Assembly: GCA_022843385.1 (NCBI GenBank)
Contig: JALHNT010000001.1
Location: 248,001-312,000 of the forward strand
DNA length: 64,000 bases
Reading direction: 5' to 3'
Source of the DNA: Anaerolineae bacterium
GTDB taxonomy: Bacteria; Chloroflexota; Anaerolineae; Aggregatilineales; Phototrophicaceae
This document shows positions 51,880 through 59,885 of this stretch, in pieces. Position numbers and translations under genes: made by a program. A model generated the notes under the pieces. The model was not told where the DNA came from. It saw only the letters and a list, made by a program, of their open reading frames with translations, and did no database searches. How positions within the stretch are numbered: position 1 is the first letter of the stretch; each line of letters begins with the position of its first letter.

Positions 51880-53070
51880 ATGGTTGCTCTGGTTGAACCC
51901 ACAGCTTTAACCCTCTCGCTGACCGATGAACACCTGGCGCTGCAAGATATGGTGCGCAAATTTGCCCAAAAAGAGATCGCGCCGATTGCCACTGAATTTG
52001 ATGAAAGCGGTGATTTTCCGCTGGATACCATTCGCAAGATGGGGGCGATGGGGTTGATGGGCATCGAAGTCCCGGAGTCCTACGGCGGCGCGGGCATGGA
52101 TACGCTGGCCTATGTGCTGACAATGATCGAAGTGGCGAAGGCTGACGCCAGCCACAGCACCATTGTCAGCGTCAACAATTCGCTCTACTGTCACGCCATC
52201 CTGAAGTTCGGCACTGAGGCACAGAAGCAGCAGTTTCTCGTACCAGTCGCCAGTGGTGAGAAGATCGGCGCTTACAGCCTGACCGAACCGATGTCGGGCA
52301 GCGATGCCGGGACCATGCAGAGCCGGGCGGTGCTGAACGACGCCGGAACCCATTACATCATCAACGGGCGCAAGAGCTGGGTGACCAGCGGGCCGGTGGC
52401 TGATCTGGTGGTGCTGTTCACCATGACCGAGCCGGAGAAGAAGCACAAGGGGGTCAGCGCCTTCCTGATCGATGCCCGCCAGCCAGGGTTCATTCGCGGC
52501 AAGAAAGAGCCGAAGCTGGGCATCCGCGCCAGCGCCACCAGCGAAATCGTCTACGAGAATTATGCCTGCCCGGTTGAGAATATGCTGGGCAAACCCGGCG
52601 ATGGCTTCAAAATCGCCATGGCGGTGCTGGATGCCGGGCGCATCGGCATCGCCTCACAGGCGCTCGGTATCGCTGAGGCAGCCTATGCGGCCAGTGTGCA
52701 GTATGCCCGTGAACGACAGGCGTTTGGCGAGGCGATTGGCTCCTTCCAGATGATCCAGCAGAAGATCGCCGATATGAAGACGCGCATCGAGGCCAGTCGC
52801 CAGTTGATCTACAACGCCGTCCTCGCCAAAGAGCGCAGCAAAGTGACCGGTGACCGTTATACGCTGGAGGCCAGCATGGCGAAACTTTTCGCCAGCGAGA
52901 CGGCCGCTTATGTGACCGACGAAGCAGTGCAGATACACGGCGGCATGGGCTACAGCAAGGAACTGCCGGTGGAACGCTACTATCGCGACGCCCGCATCAC
53001 CCGTATCTATGAAGGCACCAGCGAAATCCAGCGCATGGTGATCGCCCGGCAGGAATTGGGACTGCGTTAG
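51880..53070 (+). CDS. Acyl-CoA dehydrogenase
   Basis: 396 residues, FAD enzyme of beta-oxidation or amino-acid degradation. AYSLTEPMSGSDAG and ITNG-like segment YIINGRKSWVTSG bind FAD; QAFGEAIGSFQMIQQKIADM and QIHGGMGYSKELPVERYYRD are family signatures; RITRIYEGTSEIQRMVIAR contains the catalytic Glu (in YEGT). GGAGG stands ten bases before ATG. The divergent epimerase fits a branched-chain or propionate route. Confidence 0.96.
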   Translation: MVALVEPTALTLSLTDEHLALQDMVRKFAQKEIAPIATEFDESGDFPLDTIRKMGAMGLMGIEVPESYGGAGMDTLAYVLTMIEVAKADASHSTIVSVNNSLYCHAILKFGTEAQKQQFLVPVASGEKIGAYSLTEPMSGSDAGTMQSRAVLNDAGTHYIINGRKSWVTSGPVADLVVLFTMTEPEKKHKGVSAFLIDARQPGFIRGKKEPKLGIRASATSEIVYENYACPVENMLGKPGDGFKIAMAVLDAGRIGIASQALGIAEAAYAASVQYARERQAFGEAIGSFQMIQQKIADMKTRIEASRQLIYNAVLAKERSKVTGDRYTLEASMAKLFASETAAYVTDEAVQIHGGMGYSKELPVERYYRDARITRIYEGTSEIQRMVIARQELGLR

Positions 53071-53071
53071 C

Positions 53072-53109
53072 CCTCATCCCCCGTCCCCTTCTCCCGCTGG
53101 GCGAAGAGG
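53072..53109. repeat. Dispersed G/C repeat, decayed copy
   Basis: CCCTCATCCCCCGTCCCCTT and the following CTCCCGCTGGGCGAAGAGG match the element at 6216-6254 with several substitutions that weaken the stem. It lies after the acyl-CoA dehydrogenase. Confidence 0.6.
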
Positions 53110-53146
53110 AGTTGATGGCAAAAGGGAGAGGTTTAAGGATGGTACG

Positions 53147-53716
53147 ATGGTCACAGCCCGGCAGCGGATGACTCCGGCGGAGTATCTGGCGTTCGAGCGC
53201 AGCAGCCCGACGCGCCACGAATACTATAGCGGTGAGATCTGGGCGATGGCAGGGGCGAGCCTGGAACATGACGCTATTTTTGGCGCGATCTTTTACGCGC
53301 TATATGGACAGTTGCGTGGGCGACCCTGTCAGGTGTTTTTCGGTGATATGAAAGTCCGGCCGCCCGTAGTTGAAACCTTCATGTACCCGAATATCAGCGT
53401 CGTTTGTGGGACGCCAGAGTTCGCGGATGACGAGCGCGATGTCTTGTTGAATCCAACGGTCATCGTTGAAGTGTTGTCGCCCAGCACCCAGGATTATGAT
53501 CGCAACGAGAAGTTCGATGCCTACGAGACAATGGAAAGTCTACAGGAGTACATTCTGGTAGCCCAGGATCGGCTGCGGGTCGAGCATTACCTGCGTCATG
53601 GAAAGAAGTGGCTGCTCACTGTTGCCCATAGTCGGGATGTAACGCTGGAACTGCCGACGATCAACTGTACCCTGGCGCTGGCGGATGTGTATGAGAAGGT
53701 TCGGTTTGAGGAATAG
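53147..53716 (+). CDS. Uma2-family endonuclease-like protein (tandem copy 1)
   Basis: 189 residues. MTPAEYLAFERSSPTRHEYY, MYPNISVVCGTPEF and NPTVIVEVLSPSTQDYDRNEKF are the Uma2 motifs; the expected Asp in the second motif is Asn (YPNIS in place of YPDV), so the active site may be altered. Its C-terminal TLELPTINCTLALADVYEKV is almost identical to the next gene, showing recent tandem duplication. Confidence 0.87.
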   Translation: MVTARQRMTPAEYLAFERSSPTRHEYYSGEIWAMAGASLEHDAIFGAIFYALYGQLRGRPCQVFFGDMKVRPPVVETFMYPNISVVCGTPEFADDERDVLLNPTVIVEVLSPSTQDYDRNEKFDAYETMESLQEYILVAQDRLRVEHYLRHGKKWLLTVAHSRDVTLELPTINCTLALADVYEKVRFEE

Positions 53717-53731
53717 CAGGGAGGGCTTTGG

Positions 53732-54313
53732 GTGGTAGCAGCGCGACAGCGGACAACGCGGGCGGAATATCTGGCGTTTGAGCGCAGCAGCCCGACGCGC
53801 CATGAATACTATAGCGGCGAGATCTGGGCGATGACCGGAGCCAGTCGGGAGCATAATCTGATTTGCGCCAGTGTGAGTCGGGTTCTGGGCAATCAGTTGG
53901 TATCTCGTCCCTGCGAAGTCTATCAGAGCGATATGCGGGTCTGGATTCCCCGGACGGAGCATTATGCCTACCCGGATGTGGTGGTGGTGTGTGGTGAACC
54001 GACCTTTGAAGACAGCGACGTGGATACGCTGCTGAACCCGACTTTAATCGTGGAAGTCTTGTCGCCATCGACCGAAGGATATGACCGGAAAGAGAAGTTT
54101 GAAGGCTACCAGACGATTGAGAGCCTGCACGAATACCTGATGATTGACCAGCGGCGGGTGCGGGTCGAGCATTATCTGCGCTACGGTGAGAAATGGCTGT
54201 TTACGGCCACCGAAAGCCGCGAGGTGACGCTGGAACTGCCGACGATCAACTGTAAGCTGGCGTTGGCCGATGTGTACGAGAAAGTTCGGTTTGAGCAATC
54301 CGAGTCTGGCTAA
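53732..54313 (+). CDS. Uma2-family endonuclease-like protein (tandem copy 2)
   Basis: 193 residues. AEYLAFERSSPTRHEYYSGE and the C-terminal ADVYEKVRFEQ are near identical to the preceding gene, but here the metal motif is complete (YAYPDVVVVCGEP, LIVEVLSPSTEGYDRKEKF). The start is GTG at 53732 with GGGAGG seven bases upstream. It ends with a four-base overlap with the convergent ccmB end. Confidence 0.88.
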   Translation: MVAARQRTTRAEYLAFERSSPTRHEYYSGEIWAMTGASREHNLICASVSRVLGNQLVSRPCEVYQSDMRVWIPRTEHYAYPDVVVVCGEPTFEDSDVDTLLNPTLIVEVLSPSTEGYDRKEKFEGYQTIESLHEYLMIDQRRVRVEHYLRYGEKWLFTATESREVTLELPTINCKLALADVYEKVRFEQSESG

Positions 54314-54987
54314 TCCTCGACCACGTACTCGAAGAGCAGGTAGCACAGCAGCACGTAAATCAGGTTGATGCCGACCAGCAGTTGAATCCAGATCATCCAG
54401 TCATTCTGAGGCAGGTTCGTCAGAATGGCTGTCGTGGCGCGGACGGCGGAGAGCAGCACCGGCAGCGCAATCGGCATCATCACAATCGGCAGCAGGCTTT
54501 CGCGGGCGCGGGTCTGGGCGGTCATGGTCGCCAGCAGGGTGCCGACGGTGCAGAAGCCGAGCGTCCCCATAAACAGCACCGCCAACACCCAGGGATCCAG
54601 CAGCGTTTTGTTGTAGAGGATAGTCATCAGCGGCAGCAGGACACAGCCCACCAGCAAGGTGAAGAGGAAGTTGCCTGTCAGCTTGCCGAAGAAGATGGCC
54701 GGTCGATCCACCGGTGCCAGCAGCATGGCATCCAGATTGCCCTGTTCGCGCTCAATCGCCAGACTGCGGTTGAGACCAATGGTGCTGGCGAAAACGACCG
54801 TCACCCACAGCACCCCGCTGATGGCTTCTTCCCGCGCCACCCGATCCAATTCGAGGGCGAAGCTGAAGATCAGGATGCTGAGTAAGGCGAACAGCGCCAT
54901 TGACGTGACCAGTTCGCGGCTGCGGAGTTCGGCGCGCAGGTCCTTGCGGGCAATGCTGAAGACAGTCTGGAAGAAGGGTGTTTTCAT
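54310..54987 (-). CDS. ccmB: Haem exporter subunit, permease CcmB
   Basis: 225 residues with six hydrophobic segments. ARKDLRAELRSRELVTSM and FASTIGLNRSLAIEREQGNLDAMLLAP are characteristic of CcmB. With CcmA it drives haem handover to CcmE in cytochrome c maturation system I. ATG 54987 is preferred; GTG at 54993 is possible. It is separated from ccmA by 148 bases that hold a palindromic repeat. It is the last gene of the operon; ccmC does not follow. Confidence 0.93.
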   Translation of the reverse strand: MKTPFFQTVFSIARKDLRAELRSRELVTSMALFALLSILIFSFALELDRVAREEAISGVLWVTVVFASTIGLNRSLAIEREQGNLDAMLLAPVDRPAIFFGKLTGNFLFTLLVGCVLLPLMTILYNKTLLDPWVLAVLFMGTLGFCTVGTLLATMTAQTRARESLLPIVMMPIALPVLLSAVRATTAILTNLPQNDWMIWIQLLVGINLIYVLLCYLLFEYVVED

Positions 54988-55028
54988 GAGCACAACTGTG
55001 TTTTTGGTGAATGGTAATTTTCAGTTGA

Positions 55029-55097
55029 CCTCACCCCCGTCTCGCTGCGCTTGACTCCCCCTCTCCAATGCATTGGAGAGGGGGCTGGGGGGTGAGG
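55029..55097. repeat. Large palindromic repeat between ccmA and ccmB
   Basis: A perfect 28-bp palindrome (55057-55084, centre CCAATGCATTGG) is enclosed by outer arms CCTCACCCCC and GGGGGGTGAGG. It is a member of the G/C-rich intergenic repeat group and could reduce ccmB transcription. Confidence 0.75.
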
Positions 55098-55135
55098 TTG
55101 CTTAACGATGTTCACACTGCCGAAGGTACTCATTT

Positions 55136-55861
55136 TCATCGCGCACTGGTCATGGAGGTGATTTCGGTATAACGGGCAGAGAGCTTCAGGCCGTCCAGTT
55201 CGCTGGCCGGGGCATCGTAGGCGATCACCCCGCGCGAGAGGATCAGGACACGGCTGGGCAGCACCGCCGCCCGCTGGAGGTCGTGGGTGGTCATCAGGAT
55301 CGTGCGGCCACCGGCGTGCGCCTGACGCAGCAGATCATCCAGCACTGCCGAGGCATCCTGGTCGAGTCCGGTGTACGGTTCATCGAACAGGACAATCTCC
55401 GGGTTGTGGAGCAGGGCGCGGGCGATACTCAGGCGTTGCAACATCCCGCGTGAGAATGTCCGCACCAGATCGTTAATCCGTTTGCCCAGCCCAACCTGAT
55501 CGAGGATCTCACGGATGCGTGGTTCGACGTGGGCGGGCGGCAGGTTATACAGGCGGGCGAAGAAGCGCAGGTTCTCCGCCGCGCTCAGGTTGTCGTAGAG
55601 CAGCGACTTGTGGCTGACCAGCCCAATCTGCGCCCGCACGGCATAGGCTTCTTTGGGCAGTTCCCAGCCGCCGACACGAATGCTGCCATCCGTCGGGCGG
55701 CTGAGGCCACACAGCATTCGCAGCAGGGTTGACTTGCCGCTGCCATTTGGCCCTAGCAGCGCCACGAACTCGCCGCGTTCGACGGTCAGATCGAGCTTCC
55801 GCAGCACCGGCAGAATATCGTAGGCTTTGATGAGGGCGCGAATTTCGATCAGCGGCGTCAC
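55136..55861 (-). CDS. ccmA: Haem exporter ATPase CcmA
   Basis: 241 residues. Walker A LLGPNGSGKSTLLRML, signature TFSRGMLQRLSIARALL, Walker B IVLFDEPYTGLD and the H-loop TTHD are present. The start is GTG at 55861, five bases after the dsbA-like stop codon, with AGGA upstream. It works with CcmB. Confidence 0.93.
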   Translation of the reverse strand: MTPLIEIRALIKAYDILPVLRKLDLTVERGEFVALLGPNGSGKSTLLRMLCGLSRPTDGSIRVGGWELPKEAYAVRAQIGLVSHKSLLYDNLSAAENLRFFARLYNLPPAHVEPRIREILDQVGLGKRINDLVRTFSRGMLQRLSIARALLHNPEIVLFDEPYTGLDQDASAVLDDLLRQAHAGGRTILMTTHDLQRAAVLPSRVLILSRGVIAYDAPASELDGLKLSARYTEITSMTSAR

Positions 55862-55866
55862 AATGA

Positions 55867-56553
55867 TTATTGTCCTAAGGCAGCGTCGATAGCCGGTATC
55901 AGATTGTTCGACAGCGATTGGATAATCTCGCCATCCAGCAGAACCATCGGTGTGCCAGCGATGTTGCTTTCGCGCAAATATCGCTCGGCAGCATCGATCA
56001 CGTCACTGGCTCTCGTGCCAGCGACACAGCGATCCCATGCATCCATGTCCAGTTCCAGCGCTTCTGCCCCGCCTCGCAGCCGTTCACTGACGAAGGCTTC
56101 ATCGCTGTAGGTCTGTGCCCAGCTAAACAAGGCATCCTTGTAAGGTCCGAATTGTCCTTGTTCTGCCGCGCAGACCGAGGCCACCGCGGCTTCACGTCCA
56201 TTCGGCAGACGACCAGTGAAGCCAATAGGGACAAAGGTCAGGAATACCTCGCCACGTTCGATGTAGCCAGTGACCTCGTTGACAAAGGTGGTATTGTTGA
56301 ATTCACCGCAGGGCGGGCATGCGAAACTGGTGAACAACTCGATCTGAACTGGTGCGTCCGGGTCGCCAAGCTGGGGAAAGCCTTCAGCGTTTTGTGTTTG
56401 CGGAATGTCGGCGTAGGTCATGAGTGAGGCTGGCGGAATAGGGGCTGCAATGCCGGGAGCAAAACCAATGATTTCCAACAGGTCGTTGACCGTGCAGGCC
56501 GACAGGAACAACGCGAATCCGATGAGCGTACCCAATCGCAGCAGACGAGTCAT
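55867..56553 (-). CDS. DsbA-like thioredoxin-fold lipoprotein
   Basis: 228 residues. The signal peptide ends LFLSAC (lipid-modified Cys20). The redox motif is FACPPC (Cys79, Cys82), the cis-Pro is in AGTPMVLLDG, and a further Cys pair (VCAAEQ and DRCVAG) lies in the helical insert, as in the DsbA/thioredoxin_4 group. It likely acts outside the cytoplasm to keep apocytochrome or CcmH thiols in the right state. It overlaps the upstream gene by ATGA. Confidence 0.88.
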   Translation of the reverse strand: MTRLLRLGTLIGFALFLSACTVNDLLEIIGFAPGIAAPIPPASLMTYADIPQTQNAEGFPQLGDPDAPVQIELFTSFACPPCGEFNNTTFVNEVTGYIERGEVFLTFVPIGFTGRLPNGREAAVASVCAAEQGQFGPYKDALFSWAQTYSDEAFVSERLRGGAEALELDMDAWDRCVAGTRASDVIDAAERYLRESNIAGTPMVLLDGEIIQSLSNNLIPAIDAALGQ

Positions 56554-57737
56554 TCATCCCTCTCCAATAACTGATCGAGACGTTCCTTCAATGCCTGACG
56601 CTGGCGATGCCAGACGTCATGGTTGAGCTGACCAGCCTGGTGCTGCCGATCCAGCAGTTCGATGCGCTGCACCAGTTGGTCGATGGTCTCCCCGGCAGGA
56701 GCCGCCGCCCGACGGCGATTACCCATCACAAACACCACACCCGCGGTCACCAACAGGCCGACGCCGGTGAGCGCCATCACTGTCAGCAGCAGGCTCCGAC
56801 CGCCATCGCTGGAAGCCTCGCTGGTCGCTGTCGTCGGATTGGCTGGTGCGCCGCTGAGCTCAAAGCGCAGCACGTCGCCTGGTTGTATATCGAATTGTCC
56901 ACCATAAGCGCGATTAAAGACCCGATCGCCGATGGTCTGCGGCTCTAGTTGCGCCAGTTGTGTGCTGCTGATCGACAGGGTATCCGGTGTCAGCAGCAGC
57001 CGCACCTGCCCGGCGAAGGGATAATCGAACGGCTGCTCGATCAGCGCCGGACTGCCATCATAGGGCAGGATATAATTGATGACCACCAGATGATTGCTGC
57101 CGGGTGCCACCGGAGCTGTGTCGATGACGCGGAAATTCTGGGCATCCACGGTGTAGCGATCCGGGTTATCGAAGCCGATCACCTGTGAGCCGGGCGGCAG
57201 TTGCAGACTGAGTGAGGCGAAACGACCATCGCCAACATCCTGTGTGGTCGTGAAAAGGCGATCGGAACTATTGCTGAACTGAAACACCTGCTGTACTTGC
57301 ATCGTGTCGCCGCTGGCGGTGATTTGCAGGATGCTGGCGGCAATGCTGAGGACGGCGGGGTCTTCAGTCAACTCATAGATCGTGATGGGCAGATCGAGCG
57401 CGGTCACCGCCGTGTCGCCGACCGCGAATGCGCTGCTGAACACCCGATCTCGATAAGCAACAGCGGTAAAATAGGTGTAGCCCGTCACGATTGGAACATC
57501 GACGAAGCTGAAGCGACCATCCGGGCTGGCGACGGTCTCACGCGCTTCGCTCAATGCATCGGCTCCTGTGATGACCAGCGACACGCTCAGATCAGCCGGG
57601 ATCGCGGAAGCGGCAGTGCCGTTGATAATGACGCCGCTCACCGTCCCTCGTGGCGCATCGGCCAGCGGGTCAGGTGTGGTAGCCGGGGTGTCCTGGGCGA
57701 AGGCCGGCAGGTTGCAGGCCAGGACGAACAGGGTCAT
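56550..57737 (-). CDS. Exported protein with C-terminal membrane helix, ccm-associated
   Basis: About 395 residues. A hydrophobic N-terminus ends PAFAQ (likely signal peptidase site). A carboxypeptidase-regulatory-like beta domain follows (GTVSGVIINGTA, DGRFSFVDVPIVTGYTYF), then beta-rich segments, a membrane helix (LLLTVMALTGVGLLVTAGVVFVM) and a coiled C-terminus. Its role in cytochrome maturation is inferred from position. The frame extends to 57950, but that part reads through palindromic repeats, so the start is uncertain; no good ribosome binding site is seen at 57737. Confidence 0.7.
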   Translation of the reverse strand: MTLFVLACNLPAFAQDTPATTPDPLADAPRGTVSGVIINGTAASAIPADLSVSLVITGADALSEARETVASPDGRFSFVDVPIVTGYTYFTAVAYRDRVFSSAFAVGDTAVTALDLPITIYELTEDPAVLSIAASILQITASGDTMQVQQVFQFSNSSDRLFTTTQDVGDGRFASLSLQLPPGSQVIGFDNPDRYTVDAQNFRVIDTAPVAPGSNHLVVINYILPYDGSPALIEQPFDYPFAGQVRLLLTPDTLSISSTQLAQLEPQTIGDRVFNRAYGGQFDIQPGDVLRFELSGAPANPTTATSEASSDGGRSLLLTVMALTGVGLLVTAGVVFVMGNRRRAAAPAGETIDQLVQRIELLDRQHQAGQLNHDVWHRQRQALKERLDQLLERDE

Positions 57738-57816
57738 GATGAAGGCAACGACGGGAAAGATGAACTGCGAGGCCGCTAGTGCGCTGAGGTTTAATTGTAC
57801 CCGGAGTTGTTTTTCT

Positions 57817-57858
57817 CCCCTCGCCCTGTGGGAGAGGCTGCGAAGCGGAGGGTGAGGG
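57817..57858. repeat. Dispersed G/C repeat before the ccm-associated gene
   Basis: CTCCCCTCGCCCTGTGGGAG is followed by GCTGCGAAGCGGAGGGTGAG; the arms CTCGCCCTGTGGGAG and CCCTC/GAGGG fold together. It belongs to the same general group as the repeats at 6.2, 28.0, 53.1 and 55.06 kb. Confidence 0.55.
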
Positions 57859-57901
57859 CAAACACTAGGGTCATTTAGGCCAAGCTGTGCTAGGTAGATT
57901 G

Positions 57902-57931
57902 ACTTTGCACTCAGCACTTTGCACTTTGCAC
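57902..57931 (-). repeat. 30-bp dispersed repeat, copy 2 (inverted)
   Basis: The reverse complement of the repeat at 9474-9503, with one mismatch in 30 bases. It lies just before the end of the ccmI-like gene. Confidence 0.75.
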
Positions 57932-57946
57932 TTTTAGAACGGGACA

Positions 57947-58339
57947 TCACGATCCGGCCTGCTTGCGATACTCACGGATGGCGGCTTCAACCCGCCGGTC
58001 AATGGCGTCGTCGATGTCCTCGACTTCAGCTGAAGCAGTCAGCGGATGCGCCTCGCTCAGTTCGTCCAGTGCTTTCAGCACCTCAACCCCGCGCTGCACC
58101 CAGATCTCCCGTTCAACCGTGTAATCCTCATCTGGCATCTTGCCCGTGCTGTGATCTTCATCCAGATCGCGCAGGTTGGTCAGCACCCGGTCATACACCA
58201 TCAGCAGTCGTTCGCGCTGCTTCTGTGCCAGCAGCATATCCGTAGGCGTCACGGTCTCGCGGCGCAGCAGGGGGGCGATGATATACGCGAGAGTCAGAGC
58301 AACGATTCCCAGGCCAACGATCAATCCGGCGATGCTCAT
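57947..58339 (-). CDS. CcmI-like cytochrome c biogenesis protein
   Basis: 130 residues: one N-terminal membrane helix (GLIVGLGIVALTLAYIIAPLL), then a charged coiled-coil region (RERLLMVYDRVLTNLRDLDEDHSTGKM). The pattern 'L-x-x-L-D-x-D-H/Y-x-x-G-K-M/I-x-x-x-D-Y' matches the N-terminal domain of CcmI/CycH, without the TPR part. It probably helps present apocytochrome. It overlaps tlpA by ATGA. Confidence 0.72.
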   Translation of the reverse strand: MSIAGLIVGLGIVALTLAYIIAPLLRRETVTPTDMLLAQKQRERLLMVYDRVLTNLRDLDEDHSTGKMPDEDYTVEREIWVQRGVEVLKALDELSEAHPLTASAEVEDIDDAIDRRVEAAIREYRKQAGS

Positions 58340-58899
58340 GCGCCCAGCACCTCGTCGATGGCGGCGATCAACTGGCTTTCTTTGAGTGGCTGCTTGAAGA
58401 ACTGGACCACATGCCCTTCCCGGTCAATGATGAAAGTTTCCGGCACACCCTCGATATTATACAATTCCGAAATCTTCGTGCCGATGTCCAGTCCATTCGG
58501 GTAAGTCGTGCTGAACTCATCGAGGAAGGCGCGCGCCCCGCGTTCGGTATCGGTATAGGCCACGCCCAACATAACCACGCCTTGATCCTGATACCGTTCC
58601 CAGACGGCCTGCAGCGCCGGGGCTTCGTCGCGGCACGGCCCGCACCAACTGGCCCAGAAGTTGATGACCACCACCTGACCGCGCAGATCAGAAAGCTGAA
58701 TGGTTGCGCCCTCGAGCGTGGTCAGCGCGAAATCCGGGGCTAGCCCTTCGGTCGGCTGGGTGCGATTCTGATTGATGAGCTGGACGCCGAAGATAGCGGC
58801 GATGACGACGATGGCCGTCAGCAGCAGAATCGAGAACAGGTTGAAGCCGCTTTTCTGCGGTTGCGTGGGTGAGTGTTCCAGCAGGGGGGTATCGGTCAT
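58336..58899 (-). CDS. TlpA/ResA/CcmG-type thiol-disulfide oxidoreductase
   Basis: 187 residues. One N-terminal membrane anchor (LLLTAIVVIAAIFGV) and an outward thioredoxin fold with WASWCGPC (Cys86, Cys89) and cis-Pro in GVPETFIID. It reduces the CXXCH thiols of apocytochromes. The ATG at 58899 overlaps the DinB stop (ATGA), which fixes this start. Confidence 0.93.
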   Translation of the reverse strand: MTDTPLLEHSPTQPQKSGFNLFSILLLTAIVVIAAIFGVQLINQNRTQPTEGLAPDFALTTLEGATIQLSDLRGQVVVINFWASWCGPCRDEAPALQAVWERYQDQGVVMLGVAYTDTERGARAFLDEFSTTYPNGLDIGTKISELYNIEGVPETFIIDREGHVVQFFKQPLKESQLIAAIDEVLGA

Positions 58900-59372
58900 G
58901 GTCGTTGATCCCATAATTGACGGGTAAGCTGGATATGACCGCTGTGTTGTGCGGTGTGTTCCAGCGCGTGCAGCAGCGCCCAGCCCGCCGTGAAACTTGT
59001 TTGTGTGGTGGTTGGCAGATTCTTGGGATTGGGGAGGGGGCGTAACGCCGCCAGATCATCCAGCGTAAACGTGGCGAGTGTCTGCCGGGCGAAAGCGCTG
59101 GCCTCGTCTAGTTTCTTCACCAGAGCCGCTTCATCAAATCCCCGCGCCTTAAACTCGTCGGCCCGCACCCGGTCTGACGGCAGTTGGGCGGCGACATCGC
59201 CAATCCAGTAGCGCTCTGCGCCACAGGTATGCACCACCAGCACGGTCATTGTGTTCATCTCTGCCCCCGGACTCCAGTCCAGCGCCTCGCTGGGCAGCCC
59301 GGCAATAGCATTGCGGAAGTCGTCGTGCAGAACTTCCAGCCGTTCCAGAAAGTCAGTGAAAAAGGTGTGCAT
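58896..59372 (-). CDS. DinB-family protein inserted in the ccm operon
   Basis: 158 residues, four-helix bundle. Metal ligands are in VLVVHTCGAERYW (His) and ALEHTAQHSGHIQL (two His). Its coding region is coupled to tlpA by ATGA and 18 bases from ccmH, so it is cotranscribed with cytochrome c maturation genes. Members transfer thiols (for example bacillithiol), which could suit thiol chemistry, but that is inference. Confidence 0.88.
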   Translation of the reverse strand: MHTFFTDFLERLEVLHDDFRNAIAGLPSEALDWSPGAEMNTMTVLVVHTCGAERYWIGDVAAQLPSDRVRADEFKARGFDEAALVKKLDEASAFARQTLATFTLDDLAALRPLPNPKNLPTTTQTSFTAGWALLHALEHTAQHSGHIQLTRQLWDQRP

Positions 59373-59390
59373 ATGGGGGCAATGCTTTCG

Positions 59391-59885
59391 TTATCGCCGT
59401 GCCATCAGATCGCGTTCGAGGCGATCCCGGTACTCATCTTCGGAATGAGGCTCGGATAGAGTTGTGGACGCCGCAGGCAGCAGCCGACTCTTGCGCCAGC
59501 GCCAGATGACCAGGCTGGCCCCCGCCAGCGCGACGATGCCCACCAGCCAGGGCGTCACCAGCGAGAGAGTCCGCAGTGTCGGGTCTTCCGGCGTCCCCAG
59601 CACGCGGTCGCCATACCGGGCAACAAAGGTCGTCTGAATTTCGTCTTTGGTCTTGCCCTCGGCCAGCAGGATGCGGATTTCCTCGCGCCACTGGTCACAG
59701 GCCGCTGTTGGACACACATCCAGCGGCACATTCTCGCACACCGGGCAGTACATCTCATGGGCGACGGCGTTCACCTGATCGTCGCTGATGGTGCTGGGGT
59801 CGGTTTCCTGGGCAACGACGGGCAGGGCGGTCACGAGAAACATGAGAACGAGAAGCCACGCCCATAGAGACTGACGACTGCTCAT
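59391..59885 (-). CDS. ccmH: Cytochrome c maturation protein CcmH
   Basis: 164 residues. A signal peptide (residues 1-26) is followed by the CcmH motif YCPVCEN (Cys47, Cys50), then DEIQTTFVARYGDRVLGTP and a membrane helix near the C-terminus (LVTPWLVGIVALAGASLVIW). Two extra Cys (58 and 63, VCPTAAC) are present. It reduces apocytochrome disulfides. It overlaps ccmF by ATGA. Confidence 0.92.
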   Translation of the reverse strand: MSSRQSLWAWLLVLMFLVTALPVVAQETDPSTISDDQVNAVAHEMYCPVCENVPLDVCPTAACDQWREEIRILLAEGKTKDEIQTTFVARYGDRVLGTPEDPTLRTLSLVTPWLVGIVALAGASLVIWRWRKSRLLPAASTTLSEPHSEDEYRDRLERDLMARR

